NCBI RefSeq assembly: GCF_001425085.1
Contig: NZ_LMDN01000002.1
Span: forward strand, 211,796 to 275,795
Length of the DNA: 64,000 nt
Direction of reading: 5' to 3'
Source of the DNA: Leifsonia sp. Root4
GTDB lineage: Bacteria > Actinomycetota > Actinomycetes > Actinomycetales > Microbacteriaceae
The position numbers and the translations under genes were made by a program. Of the stretch, positions 8,727 through 16,696 are shown in pieces (position 1 is the stretch's first letter; each line of letters opens with the position of its first letter). Below the pieces are notes generated by a model. That model made no database searches. It was not told where the DNA came from and saw only the letters and a list, made by a program, of their open reading frames with translations.

Positions 8727-9725
8727 TTAGGAGAACTCGGCCTCGATGTAGTCGAGCAGCTCCATGGTGCGCAGGAAGTCGGCGCGGTATGCCCAGCTCG
8801 GCAGGTCGTAGGCGTTGCCAGAGGCGAATGCCGGCAGCGCTGCGTACACGGGGTTCTGCGCCAGTGTTGCCACATCGCTGGAGCCGGCGTTGAAACCGAA
8901 GGTGAAGATCGTCGGCGCCGTGAGCACCTGGCTCACCTGCTCGGTCGAGAGTTCGAAGGAGTCGCCCGTCCCGAATGCCTCGAAGCCGGGGTTGTCTGCG
9001 ATCACCGGCGATGGCTCGAATCCGAGCTCGGCGAGCGTCTGGGGCAGAGCCGAGTCCTCGGGAAGCGAGTAGGGCACGCCGTCCGCCGTCATCACCAGGT
9101 AGGCGACCGGCACCGGCGGGAGCGTGATCGCTGCTGCAACCTCGGCCGCCCTGGCGTCGTACTCCGCGACGAGCTCGGCTTCGGCATCCGCCTGGTCGAG
9201 AAGATCATCGGCGATGAAGGACAGCTGGTCCTGCCAGCTGAGCAGCGTCTTGCTCACCAGAACGGTGGGGGCGATCTCACTCAGACGGTCGTAGGCCTCA
9301 CCGGCCTGGAACGCGGGGAAGCCTTGGCCACCACCGACGATGAGATCCGGCTCGGCGGCGAGAATCGCCTCGAAGTCGAAGCCGTCCTCCCCCCAGGGCA
9401 GGATGACGGTCTCGTCCTCCGTGGCCTGTTCCGCCCATGTCGTGGGGTACTCGCCGCCGCCGGGGCCTGGCACCTCGGGGATCGTGGCGAGCACGGGAAC
9501 ATCGAGGGCGAAGAAGTAACCGGCGAGGTTCGAGTTGAGGACGACGATGCGTTCGGGTTCGGCAGGAACGGTGACATCGCCCTGGTCGGTCGTGACGGTG
9601 CGGGTGGTCTCCACTGTGGCCGAACCGGGCGCAGCGGCCTCCGGGACCGTTGTCGAGCAGCCGGTGAGGGCTGCGATCACGGCGGTGACTGCGAGAAGGA
9701 CGAGTGGGCGGCGCGGACGGGACAT
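8727..9725 (-). CDS. Iron-siderophore ABC transporter substrate-binding lipoprotein
   Basis: A 332-residue class III periplasmic-binding-type protein (FecB/FepB/FhuD family). A lipoprotein signal ends in LTGC (Cys23). The typical opening is PAEPERIVVLN, and ILAAEPDLIVGGG and the long connecting helix are recognisable. It is anchored to the outer face of the membrane and delivers ferric siderophore to the permease encoded at 10641-12742. ATG 9725 is preferred over an upstream in-frame ATG because AGAGGAAC sits directly before it and the signal peptide then starts correctly. The start faces the AraC-operon promoter across a DtxR/IdeR-like box. Confidence 0.9.
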   Translation of the reverse strand: MSRPRRPLVLLAVTAVIAALTGCSTTVPEAAAPGSATVETTRTVTTDQGDVTVPAEPERIVVLNSNLAGYFFALDVPVLATIPEVPGPGGGEYPTTWAEQATEDETVILPWGEDGFDFEAILAAEPDLIVGGGQGFPAFQAGEAYDRLSEIAPTVLVSKTLLSWQDQLSFIADDLLDQADAEAELVAEYDARAAEVAAAITLPPVPVAYLVMTADGVPYSLPEDSALPQTLAELGFEPSPVIADNPGFEAFGTGDSFELSTEQVSQVLTAPTIFTFGFNAGSSDVATLAQNPVYAALPAFASGNAYDLPSWAYRADFLRTMELLDYIEAEFS

Positions 9726-9801
9726 GGTTCCTCTGTGTTGGTGGGACGGTGATGCGAAGGGAGCGAGGGGCGTGTGCGGGTGACTCACCGCGTGCCCAGA
9801 G

Positions 9802-9820
9802 TTAGGCTAGCCTATCCTTT
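9802..9820. promoter_or_regulatory. DtxR/IdeR-like iron box
   Basis: The 19-base site matches the known consensus TTAGGTTAGGCTAACCTAA at 14 positions by eye and contains the perfect 12-bp palindrome TAGGCTAGCCTA (9803-9814). It sits between the divergent receptor gene (start 9725) and the AraC-permease-ATPase operon (start 9883), so an iron-loaded DtxR/IdeR repressor could silence both when iron is plentiful. The regulator itself is not in this window. Confidence 0.7.
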
Positions 9821-9882
9821 GTCACTTCTGACGTGACCAACATGACATCCTCGCCGCCAGCGCGACCAATCCCAGGGACTCC

Positions 9883-10644
9883 ATGAACTTCGCCGAACTC
9901 GGCCGAAGCGCCGCGCGCACTCACGCGATCCGCTTCATGGGCCATGATGCGCATTCGCACCCCGTTCCGCACCTTGTTTATGTGGTCGCCGGTGTCGGCA
10001 GGCTCACCGTCGACGGCCGCGACATCACGCTGCAACAGGGGCAGGCCGCCTGGCTGCCGGCCGAGCGTGAGCACGCCCTCTCACTGCCGGAGGGCGGGAT
10101 GGCGCTCGGGCCGATGCTCTCGCCGAGTGCCGTGCCGCCTCACGGCCAGACGCGCGTGCTCGGGCCTGTTCCGGCGCTGTCGGAGTTCATCACCGTGCTG
10201 CTCTGCGCGGCCCCGGAGACCGACGAGGAGCGCGCACCATTCCGAGCCGCACTCGAGGAGCTGCTGCGTGCGACGACTCGCGAGTACTTCCCGTTGCGCT
10301 TCCCCGAGCATCCCGTCGCGCACTCAATCGCCCTCGAGGCCGCTCGCTTCGACGGCACCCTCGACGAGCTGGCTGAACGCCAATTCACGAGCGTCCGCCA
10401 TGTGCAGCGACTCTTCATCGACGAGACCGGCCTCACCTTCGCCCGCTGGCGGACGAGGGCCCGCCTCAACCTCGCCATCGTGAGCCTGCGGGCCGGCGAC
10501 GGTGTTCCCGCCGCGATGCGGATCTCCGGCTTTGCGACACGCCACGGCCTGCTGAAGGCACTCAGCCGGGAGTGTGGGCTGTCGTTGGAGCGGCTGACGG
10601 CGAATCCCGCTGCGGAGTTCGCCGGCATCGAGCAGGCGGCATGA
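9883..10644 (+). CDS. AraC family transcriptional regulator
   Basis: A 253-residue regulator with an N-terminal cupin-like sensor (HLVYVVAGVGRLTVDGRDI, WLPAEREH) and a C-terminal AraC helix-turn-helix region at about residues 155-250 (LAERQFTSVRHVQRLFIDETGLTFARWRTRARL). Only the first helix-turn-helix is well conserved; the second is looser than usual. It opens the iron-siderophore permease operon and its stop overlaps the next start, so it probably activates siderophore uptake when the cognate chelate is present. The ligand is inferred from context. Confidence 0.85.
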   Translation: MNFAELGRSAARTHAIRFMGHDAHSHPVPHLVYVVAGVGRLTVDGRDITLQQGQAAWLPAEREHALSLPEGGMALGPMLSPSAVPPHGQTRVLGPVPALSEFITVLLCAAPETDEERAPFRAALEELLRATTREYFPLRFPEHPVAHSIALEAARFDGTLDELAERQFTSVRHVQRLFIDETGLTFARWRTRARLNLAIVSLRAGDGVPAAMRISGFATRHGLLKALSRECGLSLERLTANPAAEFAGIEQAA

Positions 10645-11687
10645 CGGTCACCTCGGCGGTTGTCGCACCGCCGCGCACCGGGCGCACCGGGCGCACCGGC
10701 TTGCGTGTGGTGCTGCTCATTCTCGCCCTCGCGGTGTTGGCCGTCGTCGTCTTCCTCAGCCTGTCGATCGGATCGCGCGCACTTCCGCTGGGCGTCGTGC
10801 TCGAGGCGCTCTCCGCCCCTGACGGCTCGCCCGAGCACCTCGTGGTCACCGAGCTGCGCCTCCCCCGCACCCTGCTCGGGCTCGCGGTCGGCGCCGCTCT
10901 GGGGGTGGCCGGCGCCTTGATACAGGCGCTCACCCGCAATCCACTCGCCGACCCCGGCATCCTGGGCGTCAATGCGGGAGCGGGCTTCGCCGTCGTTCTC
11001 GGGGTGGCCGTCTTCGGCGTCACCCGCATTGAGCAGTACCTGCCATTCGCCTTCGCCGGGGCCGTCTGCGCCACCGTCCTCGTCTACGGCATCGCGGCGA
11101 GGGGCGGCGGCGGGGCGACTCCGCTGCGGCTCACCCTCGTCGGCATCGCCCTCGCCGCCGTGCTCGGCGGGCTCTCGTCGACGATGGCACTGCTCGACCC
11201 CGACACCTTCGACCGGATGCGCTACTGGGGTGCTGGCAGCATCGCCGACCGCCCGGAGGGTACGGTGCTCGCGGTCGCACCGTTCATCGCCCTGGGCCTC
11301 GTGCTGGCCCTGGCGAGCGCACGATCGCTCAACGCCATCGCGCTCGGCGACGATCTGGCCCGATCGCTCGGCGCCGGCGTGGTCTCGACCCGCGTGCTCA
11401 CCGTCGTTGCGGTCACCCTGCTCTGCGGTGCAGCGACGGCCGCGGCGGGTCCGCTCGTCTTCATCGGGCTCATGGTTCCGCACGCCGTGCGGTGGTTGAC
11501 CGGTCCGGACCAGCGGTGGATCCTGCCCTTCTGCCTCGTCCTCTCCCCCGTGCTGCTGCTGGTGTCCGACATTCTCGGGCGGCTGGTCGTGTATCCGGCC
11601 GAGCTGCAGGTCGGCATCGTCACCGCGTTCATCGGCGCTCCCGTGCTGATCGCCCTGGTGCGCCGCACGAAAGCGAGCGGGCTGTGA
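10641..11687 (+). CDS. FecCD-family iron-siderophore ABC permease (first subunit)
   Basis: A 348-residue membrane protein with about 9-10 helices of the BtuC/FecCD fold. Family hallmarks are ELRLPRTLLGLAVGAALGVAGALIQ, the LTRNPLADPGILGVNAGA loop and GPLVFIGLMVPHAVRWL. It pairs with the next gene's product to form the transmembrane channel for ferric siderophore. ATG 10641 overlaps the AraC stop (ATGA), and its own stop overlaps the GTG of the next gene, giving tight translational coupling. Confidence 0.9.
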   Translation: MTVTSAVVAPPRTGRTGRTGLRVVLLILALAVLAVVVFLSLSIGSRALPLGVVLEALSAPDGSPEHLVVTELRLPRTLLGLAVGAALGVAGALIQALTRNPLADPGILGVNAGAGFAVVLGVAVFGVTRIEQYLPFAFAGAVCATVLVYGIAARGGGGATPLRLTLVGIALAAVLGGLSSTMALLDPDTFDRMRYWGAGSIADRPEGTVLAVAPFIALGLVLALASARSLNAIALGDDLARSLGAGVVSTRVLTVVAVTLLCGAATAAAGPLVFIGLMVPHAVRWLTGPDQRWILPFCLVLSPVLLLVSDILGRLVVYPAELQVGIVTAFIGAPVLIALVRRTKASGL

Positions 11688-12742
11688 GCCGGGTGCTCGC
11701 CACAGCCGACGACACAATCGTCGTGCGGAGCCGCGGCGACGCCATCAGCTTTCGACTCCGCCGACGCTCGATCGTCGTAGCGGCTGCGCTGCTGCTCGTC
11801 GTCGTCGCGTGCTCGGCTCTCGCCCTCTCCCTCGGCAATTACACGGTGTCGCTGCCCGACATCGTCGCGGCGCTGCTCGGTCGGTCCTCGGACGCCGTGC
11901 ACACCGTCGTCGTCGAGTGGCGCCTTCCGCGTGTGCTGGGGGCCGCATTGTTCGGGGCGGCGCTGGGCATCAGCGGGGCCGTGTTCCAATCACTCACCCG
12001 CAACCCGCTCGGCAGCCCCGATGTGATCGGCTTCAACATGGGCTCGTACAGCGGCGTGTTGATCGCCATGCTGTTCGGGGCGAGCGGCTACCTGATGATC
12101 GCGGCCGGCGCCCTCGTCGGCGGACTCGCCACCGCGCTGGCCGTGTATCTGCTCGCGTACAAGGGCGGGGTGCAGGGCTTCCGACTGATCGTCGTCGGCA
12201 TCGCCGTCGGCGCGATGCTCACCTCGGTCAACACCTGGATCATGGTCAAAGTCGACATCGACTTCGCGATGCGCGCGGCGGTGTGGGGCGCGGGCACGCT
12301 GAATGGCGTGACGTGGGAGCAGCTGGGGCCGGCGCTGATCGTCATGGCTGTGCTCTGTGTCGCCGCCTCCTTCATCACGCCGCGGATGCGGGTGCTCGAG
12401 CTCGGCGATGAGACGGCCGCGGCGCAGGGCCTCGCCGTTGAGCGCTCGAAACTCGCCATGATCGTCGTCGGCATCGGCTTCACGGCCCTGGTCACGGCCG
12501 CGGCCGGCCCGATCGCATTCATCGCCCTCGCGGCACCCCAGCTCGCCAGCCGGCTCACCCGTTCGGGCACCTCGGTCGATCTCGTCACGTCGGCCCTCGT
12601 CGGAGCCGCACTGCTGAGCGTCTCCGACATCATCGCGCAACACGCGATCCCCGGACTCTCGCTCCCCGTCGGCGCCGTCACGGTGTCGATCGGAGGGCTC
12701 TACCTGGTCTGGCTGCTGGCCAGAGAAACGAAGAGGCGATGA
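11684..12742 (+). CDS. FecCD-family iron-siderophore ABC permease (second subunit)
   Basis: A 352-residue membrane protein homologous to the preceding permease, with EWRLPRVLGAALFGAALGISGAVFQ, LTRNPLGSPDVIGFNMGS and GPIAFIALAAPQLASRLT motifs. The start is GTG 11684, overlapping the upstream stop. Its stop overlaps ATG 12739 of the ATPase gene. Together the two permeases and the ATPase give the standard FepD-FepG-FepC arrangement for catecholate or related siderophores; the exact chelate is not predictable here. Confidence 0.9.
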   Translation: MSRVLATADDTIVVRSRGDAISFRLRRRSIVVAAALLLVVVACSALALSLGNYTVSLPDIVAALLGRSSDAVHTVVVEWRLPRVLGAALFGAALGISGAVFQSLTRNPLGSPDVIGFNMGSYSGVLIAMLFGASGYLMIAAGALVGGLATALAVYLLAYKGGVQGFRLIVVGIAVGAMLTSVNTWIMVKVDIDFAMRAAVWGAGTLNGVTWEQLGPALIVMAVLCVAASFITPRMRVLELGDETAAAQGLAVERSKLAMIVVGIGFTALVTAAAGPIAFIALAAPQLASRLTRSGTSVDLVTSALVGAALLSVSDIIAQHAIPGLSLPVGAVTVSIGGLYLVWLLARETKRR

Positions 12743-13578
12743 CAGCGAACGACACAATGACGGGGGCGCGGCGCGCGGAACTGCGCGGCACCGGGCTCGA
12801 CATCGGCTACGACGGGCGCACCGTGATCGACGGCGTCGACATCGCGATTCCCCCGGGCTCTTTCACCGTGATCGTCGGCCCCAACGCCTGTGGCAAGTCG
12901 ACCCTGCTGCGCGCACTGGCCCGACTGTTGCGCCCCAGTGCGGGAGCGGTGACACTCGACGGCCGCGACATCCACTCCATTCCAGCGAAGGAGCTGGCCC
13001 GCAGTCTCGGCCTGCTGCCGCAGAGTTCCCAGGCGCCGGAGGGCATCACCGTGGCCGACCTCGTCGCGCGCGGCCGTTTTGCACACCAGCGGCTTTTCGC
13101 GCGCTGGTCTCGCGACGACGAACGAGCCGTGGCCGATGCGATGGACCGCACGGGCGTCACGGCGCTGCGCGACCGGCCGGTCGACGAGCTCTCCGGCGGG
13201 CAGCGCCAGCGCGTCTGGATCGCCATGGTGCTCGCCCAGGAGACACCGCTGCTCCTGTTGGATGAGCCGACGACGTTCCTCGACATCGCGCACCAGGTGG
13301 AGTTGCTCGAGCTCATCGCCGAGCTGCGCGAGCACGGCCGCACAATCGTGGCCGTTCTGCACGAGCTGAACCACGCCGCCCGCTACGCCTCTCACCTCAT
13401 CGCCATGCGCGACGGCCAGATCATCGCGCAGGGCCTGCCGGCCGAGATCGTCACGGCGGAGTTGGTCGAGCGGGTATTCGATATGCCGTGCCGGGTGATT
13501 CCCGACCCGGATGACGGTACGCCGATCGTGTTGCCCCGAGCCGTGCCCGGCGTGCGGGCCGAGGCTCAGTCCAGGTAG
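12739..13578 (+). CDS. Iron-siderophore ABC transporter ATPase (FepC-like)
   Basis: A 279-residue ATP-binding cassette protein. The Walker A is GPNACGKST (about residues 47-55), the ABC signature is LSGGQRQR (about 152), the Walker B is LLLLDEPTT (about 172) and the H-loop region is AVLHELNHAARYA. It energises the two permeases encoded directly upstream. Translation is coupled by a four-base overlap. Its last 13 bases overlap the 3' end of the convergent YchJ-like gene. Confidence 0.93.
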   Translation: MTANDTMTGARRAELRGTGLDIGYDGRTVIDGVDIAIPPGSFTVIVGPNACGKSTLLRALARLLRPSAGAVTLDGRDIHSIPAKELARSLGLLPQSSQAPEGITVADLVARGRFAHQRLFARWSRDDERAVADAMDRTGVTALRDRPVDELSGGQRQRVWIAMVLAQETPLLLLDEPTTFLDIAHQVELLELIAELREHGRTIVAVLHELNHAARYASHLIAMRDGQIIAQGLPAEIVTAELVERVFDMPCRVIPDPDDGTPIVLPRAVPGVRAEAQSR

Positions 13579-13961
13579 ACCCAGCGCCCGCCTTCGCGCA
13601 CGAAGCGGCTGTTCTCGTGCTGCGAGCCCCTGCCGTCCTCGTCGCGGTAGAAGGCCGTGAATTCGACGGTGCCCTCGGAATCCAACATGCCACCACGGCT
13701 GGCGCCGTCAATGTCGAGCCGGTACCAGCGGAGCCCCTCGTCGAGTTCGAGCTCGGCCGGCCGGGTGCTGCTGTGCCAGCTGCGCAGCAGATAGGGCGCG
13801 TCGCCGAGCGCGAATGCCGAGAACCGCGAGCGCATCAGCTGTTCCGCGGTGGCGGCATCCGCCTCGCCGCGGTGCAGCCGGCCGCAACAGCCCGCGTACG
13901 TTTCGCCGCTCAGGCAGGGGCAGCGTGCGCTGTCGTCGATGGCCTGGCCGTGCTCTGGCAT
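13566..13961 (-). CDS. YchJ family protein (SEC-C/UPF0225)
   Basis: A 131-residue protein. The N-terminal zinc-binding SEC-C-like segment CPCLSGETYAGCCGRLH is followed by the NTF2-like YchJ domain (AEQLMRSRFSAFALGDAPYLLRSWHSSTRP and VEFTAFYRD). The molecular role of YchJ proteins is not established. The gene is convergent with the siderophore ATPase and only five bases after the phosphatase gene, with which it probably shares a transcript. Confidence 0.85.
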   Translation of the reverse strand: MPEHGQAIDDSARCPCLSGETYAGCCGRLHRGEADAATAEQLMRSRFSAFALGDAPYLLRSWHSSTRPAELELDEGLRWYRLDIDGASRGGMLDSEGTVEFTAFYRDEDGRGSQHENSRFVREGGRWVYLD

Positions 13962-13966
13962 CGGGC

Positions 13967-14635
13967 TCAGCCCCGGGTCGCCGGGGCGAGCGGCTCGCCG
14001 GCCGCGCCGTCGAAACGCGCCTCATCCGGCGCGACGGTGACGGCCGCGCCCAGCCAGGACTCCGCATGCCAGTGGGTGCCGTCGCCATCGATGACGACGA
14101 CGCCCGTGTTGGTGAGCGGGCGCGCCGTGACGAACTCCACATCGAGGTTGCGCACCGCGTGGCCGGCCCACGCGCGCAGCATCGCGCCGTGGCTGACCAG
14201 GGCGACGCTCTCGTGCCCGCTGCCGACGATCTCCTCGATCACCGCGTCGAAGCGGCCGAATGCCTCGTGGCCGTTCTCGCCGCCGCGCATCCGCAGCTCG
14301 AGATCGCCGGCCGCCCAGGCCATACAGGTGCGGAGGTACTCGTGCACCGATGGACGGTCGGTGAGCATCTCGAGTTCGCCGGCGGCCACCTCGCGGAGCC
14401 CGTCACGGACGATGACGTCAAGCTTCCGGTGTCCGGCCAGCGGAGCTGCCGTCTGTTGCGCGCGGTGCTGGCTGGAGGCGTAGACCGCTCCGATCGGTTC
14501 CTGTGCGAGCAGCTCGCCGACAGCGGCGGCCTGCTCGTGGCCGAGCGCGGTGAGTCCGGGCCCCGGCACGAGGGTGTCCAGCGCGCCGATCACGTTGGAT
14601 GGGGTCTGACCGTGGCGGATGAGGAAGAGTCGCAT
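13967..14635 (-). CDS. Histidine phosphatase family protein
   Basis: A 222-residue protein of the phosphoglycerate mutase-like superfamily. The N-terminus carries the catalytic RHGQT motif (His8). A second core part, LVSHGAMLRAWAGH, gives the other active-site histidine, and SSQHRAQQTA follows the usual YASSLxRAxQTA pattern. The substrate is not predictable; the family covers sugar-phosphate, nucleotide and cobalamin-pathway phosphatases. The downstream YchJ-like gene starts five bases after this stop. Confidence 0.88.
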   Translation of the reverse strand: MRLFLIRHGQTPSNVIGALDTLVPGPGLTALGHEQAAAVGELLAQEPIGAVYASSQHRAQQTAAPLAGHRKLDVIVRDGLREVAAGELEMLTDRPSVHEYLRTCMAWAAGDLELRMRGGENGHEAFGRFDAVIEEIVGSGHESVALVSHGAMLRAWAGHAVRNLDVEFVTARPLTNTGVVVIDGDGTHWHAESWLGAAVTVAPDEARFDGAAGEPLAPATRG

Positions 14636-14710
14636 GCTCCGACTTTACGCGTCGCGACTGGGCGTGGGCGGCATCCGAGTGCCCCACGCCCTGTGCGCCG
14701 TGAGCGAGAT

Positions 14711-15139
14711 CTAGGCCGGGCCGGAACCCGAGATGTTCACCATCCAGTTGACGCCGAAGCGGTCGGCGCACATGCCGAAGCTGTCGCCCCATGGTGCGGT
14801 GACGAGTGGCTGCTGGACGTCCCCGCCGTCGGTGAGCATTTCCCAGTAGCCGCGCAGCGCCGCATCATCGTCGCCGCTCAGCGAGATCGCCGTGGCGTTG
14901 ACGATGTCTCCGCCCGGATCCATGTGCTTCGGGGTGTCCGCGCCCATCAGAGTGATGCCGTTCTCGCCGTCGAGCTGGCCGTGCATGATCTTGTCGGCGT
15001 CGCTCGGCTCGCTGCTGCTGCCCGGCGTCTCTCCGAAGGTGTTGAGCGTGAGCTCGCCGCCGAAGACGGTCTTGTAGAACTCCATTGCCTCGCGCGCGTT
15101 GTCGCGGAAGCTCAGGTAGGGGTTGAGTGTCACTGACAT
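14711..15139 (-). CDS. PhnB-like VOC family protein
   Basis: A 142-residue protein of the PhnB/glyoxalase group. It opens with NPYLSFRDNAREAMEFYKTVFGGEL in the usual way, contains HGQLDGENGITLMGAD, and ends with PWGDSFGMCADRFGVNWMVN. Proteins of this kind bind an unknown small molecule and lack most of the metal ligands of true glyoxalases. It is a single-gene unit; upstream lies an unusual nested palindrome. Confidence 0.85.
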   Translation of the reverse strand: MSVTLNPYLSFRDNAREAMEFYKTVFGGELTLNTFGETPGSSSEPSDADKIMHGQLDGENGITLMGADTPKHMDPGGDIVNATAISLSGDDDAALRGYWEMLTDGGDVQQPLVTAPWGDSFGMCADRFGVNWMVNISGSGPA

Positions 15140-15237
15140 GATCGACCTTTCTCTGCTGACGCTGTTCTCTGCTGACGCTGTCGACCCCGATTATCGTCCG
15201 GCCACGCGCCGCGCACCATCCCTCAGCGTCCGTTGAA

Positions 15238-15286
15238 AGCGGTCAAATGGCCGCTTTTCGCGCCCAGTAGCGGCCATTTGGCCGCT
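15238..15286. repeat. Nested palindromic stem-loop
   Basis: AGCGGTCAAATGGCCGCT (15238-15255) pairs over its full 18 bases with AGCGGCCATTTGGCCGCT (15269-15286), with one G-T wobble, around a 13-base loop. Each arm is itself close to a palindrome, so cruciform or two-hairpin forms are possible. It lies 10 bases after the stop of the 100-residue gene on the minus strand and may act as its terminator, although no T-tract follows. Confidence 0.6.
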
Positions 15287-15296
15287 CTCAGTGGAA

Positions 15297-15599
15297 TCAG
15301 CGGGGGCGGATGCGACCGGGCAGGAAGGGCAGCAACGGCGGCGTGTAGACGAGCGCGGCCGGCGGCGTCTCGTCGAAGACGTACACGGCCGTGCCCCAGC
15401 GCCAGAGCCTGTTGAAGATGAAGACTCGGATGACGCCAGAGGCGCCGACCCGTTCCGCGACGGACGGAAGCTGCCAGGTGCCGACACCCCACTGCGCCGG
15501 CTGGCCCCGGCCGGCGATGACGACCGTCGGCTTGGAACGCCAGTTGAAGAGCGGCTTCTTCAGCGTCAATTCGAGGCGATGGGTCGAGGCGTCTGGCAC
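15297..15599 (-). CDS. Conserved hypothetical protein, 100 residues
   Basis: A 100-residue protein that I cannot assign to a family. It is Trp- and Pro-rich for its size (WRSKPTVVIAGRGQPAQWG, FNRLWRWGTAVYVFDETPP) and has no signal peptide. It may be a small all-beta protein. It follows the DoxX-like gene by nine bases on the same strand, so the two are probably co-expressed, and a strong stem-loop lies directly downstream. Confidence 0.55.
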   Translation of the reverse strand: MPDASTHRLELTLKKPLFNWRSKPTVVIAGRGQPAQWGVGTWQLPSVAERVGASGVIRVFIFNRLWRWGTAVYVFDETPPAALVYTPPLLPFLPGRIRPR

Positions 15600-15608
15600 G
15601 CGTCCAGC

Positions 15609-16103
15609 CTAGGCCGCCCGCCGCCCCAGCTCGGTCGCGGTGCGCGGGCGGTCCCGCCACGCCGCGGTGGACCACAGCGTGGCGACGATGAGCAGCGGCT
15701 GGAAGAACAGCCGCACGAAACGCTTGCCATCCGTGTCCAGACCGAAACCGTCGCGGGCGTCGAGCCACTGCGCGATGTTGCCGGGGAAGACCGCGATGAA
15801 GAAGAGCGCAACCGCCCACCCGACCGGAACACGCCGCTTGGCAAGCAGTACGAGCGCGCCGCCGAGGGTGATCTCGGCGACGCCGGAGAGCACGACCACC
15901 AGATCGGGATCAAGCGGCAGCCACGACGGCACCTGCGCCTGAAACTCCTCGCGGGCGAAGGTCAGGTGGCCGACGCCGGCGAATGTGAGCCCCACGCCGA
16001 GAGCGATACGCACGATCGTGCGCCCGAGCGATGTGCGTTCTCTCGGCTCAAGCAGCCGCGCAAGGAAGCCTTTCGTCATCTCCTCGGACGTACTCATCGG
16101 CAT
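15609..16103 (-). CDS. DoxX family membrane protein
   Basis: A 164-residue protein with four predicted membrane helices and the DoxX-type region GLTFAGVGHLTFAREEFQAQ followed by VPSWLP, then GVAEITLGGALVLL. Such proteins are small membrane components of uncertain redox function. ATG 16103 is chosen because GAGAGG lies about eight bases upstream; ATG 16097 is a weaker alternative. It is co-directional with the 100-residue gene downstream. Confidence 0.78.
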   Translation of the reverse strand: MPMSTSEEMTKGFLARLLEPRERTSLGRTIVRIALGVGLTFAGVGHLTFAREEFQAQVPSWLPLDPDLVVVLSGVAEITLGGALVLLAKRRVPVGWAVALFFIAVFPGNIAQWLDARDGFGLDTDGKRFVRLFFQPLLIVATLWSTAAWRDRPRTATELGRRAA

Positions 16104-16231
16104 TGGCTGACCTCTCGCTCGGCTGAACCGCGTCGTGCGCGGTGAACACGACATTCGGCCAGCGTGGCACAGTTGGCCGCGCTGCACCATCGATGTTCCG
16201 CGCACAGCCGGATCGCCTACGCTTGGACATC

Positions 16232-16594
16232 ATGGTCAGCAGACGAGACGCCGCCATCCGTCTGGACATTCCATTCGAGATGGCAACCCGCAACGGCATC
16301 CCCTCCCGCATCAGCGAGGAGGAGCTCGCCGAGATCGACGCGAACCCGCCGGCCTGGCTCGCCCAGTCGCGGGCGAACCGCACGGGCAAGAAGCCGGTCT
16401 GGGTCCAGCTCAGCTGCGTGGTCTGCGGCTTCACCGAGCCGGCACGGCCGAAGAAGTGGTGGCCGGAGTTCACCTACCTGAGCTGCGACGACCACGACAT
16501 GCACGAGCTGCCTGAGCCCGCCGCCGGCCTCAGCCGCAGCGAGGTCTACGGTGTCGGCAGCCGCTTCATCGGGATCGTCGACGAGCGCGCCTAG
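16232..16594 (+). CDS. Conserved hypothetical protein with Cys/His metal-site candidates
   Basis: A 120-residue hydrophilic protein that I cannot name. A CVVCGF knuckle is followed about 25 residues later by CDDHDMHE, which could complete a zinc site. The first third (MVSRRDAAIRLDIPFEMATR) resembles the start of a small regulatory or ribosome-associated protein, but this is not diagnostic. A single gene, convergent with the copper ATPase gene across a shared stem-loop. Confidence 0.6.
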   Translation: MVSRRDAAIRLDIPFEMATRNGIPSRISEEELAEIDANPPAWLAQSRANRTGKKPVWVQLSCVVCGFTEPARPKKWWPEFTYLSCDDHDMHELPEPAAGLSRSEVYGVGSRFIGIVDERA

Positions 16595-16608
16595 CCGCAC
16601 GACGAGAA

Positions 16609-16667
16609 ACGCAGGACCAGAGCGACGCCGATCCCCCAGGAGGGGCGGCGAGGCTGTGGTCCTGCGT
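16609..16667. terminator. Bidirectional stem-loop between convergent genes
   Basis: ACGCAGGACCA (16609-16619) pairs perfectly with TGGTCCTGCGT (16657-16667). An inner C-rich/G-rich stem (GATCCCCC ... GGGGCGGCG) lengthens the structure. It sits between the end of the 120-residue gene and the end of the copper ATPase gene and can serve both strands. Confidence 0.6.
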
Positions 16668-16696
16668 TGTCGACACGCGAGCCGGAAGGTGGCGTA

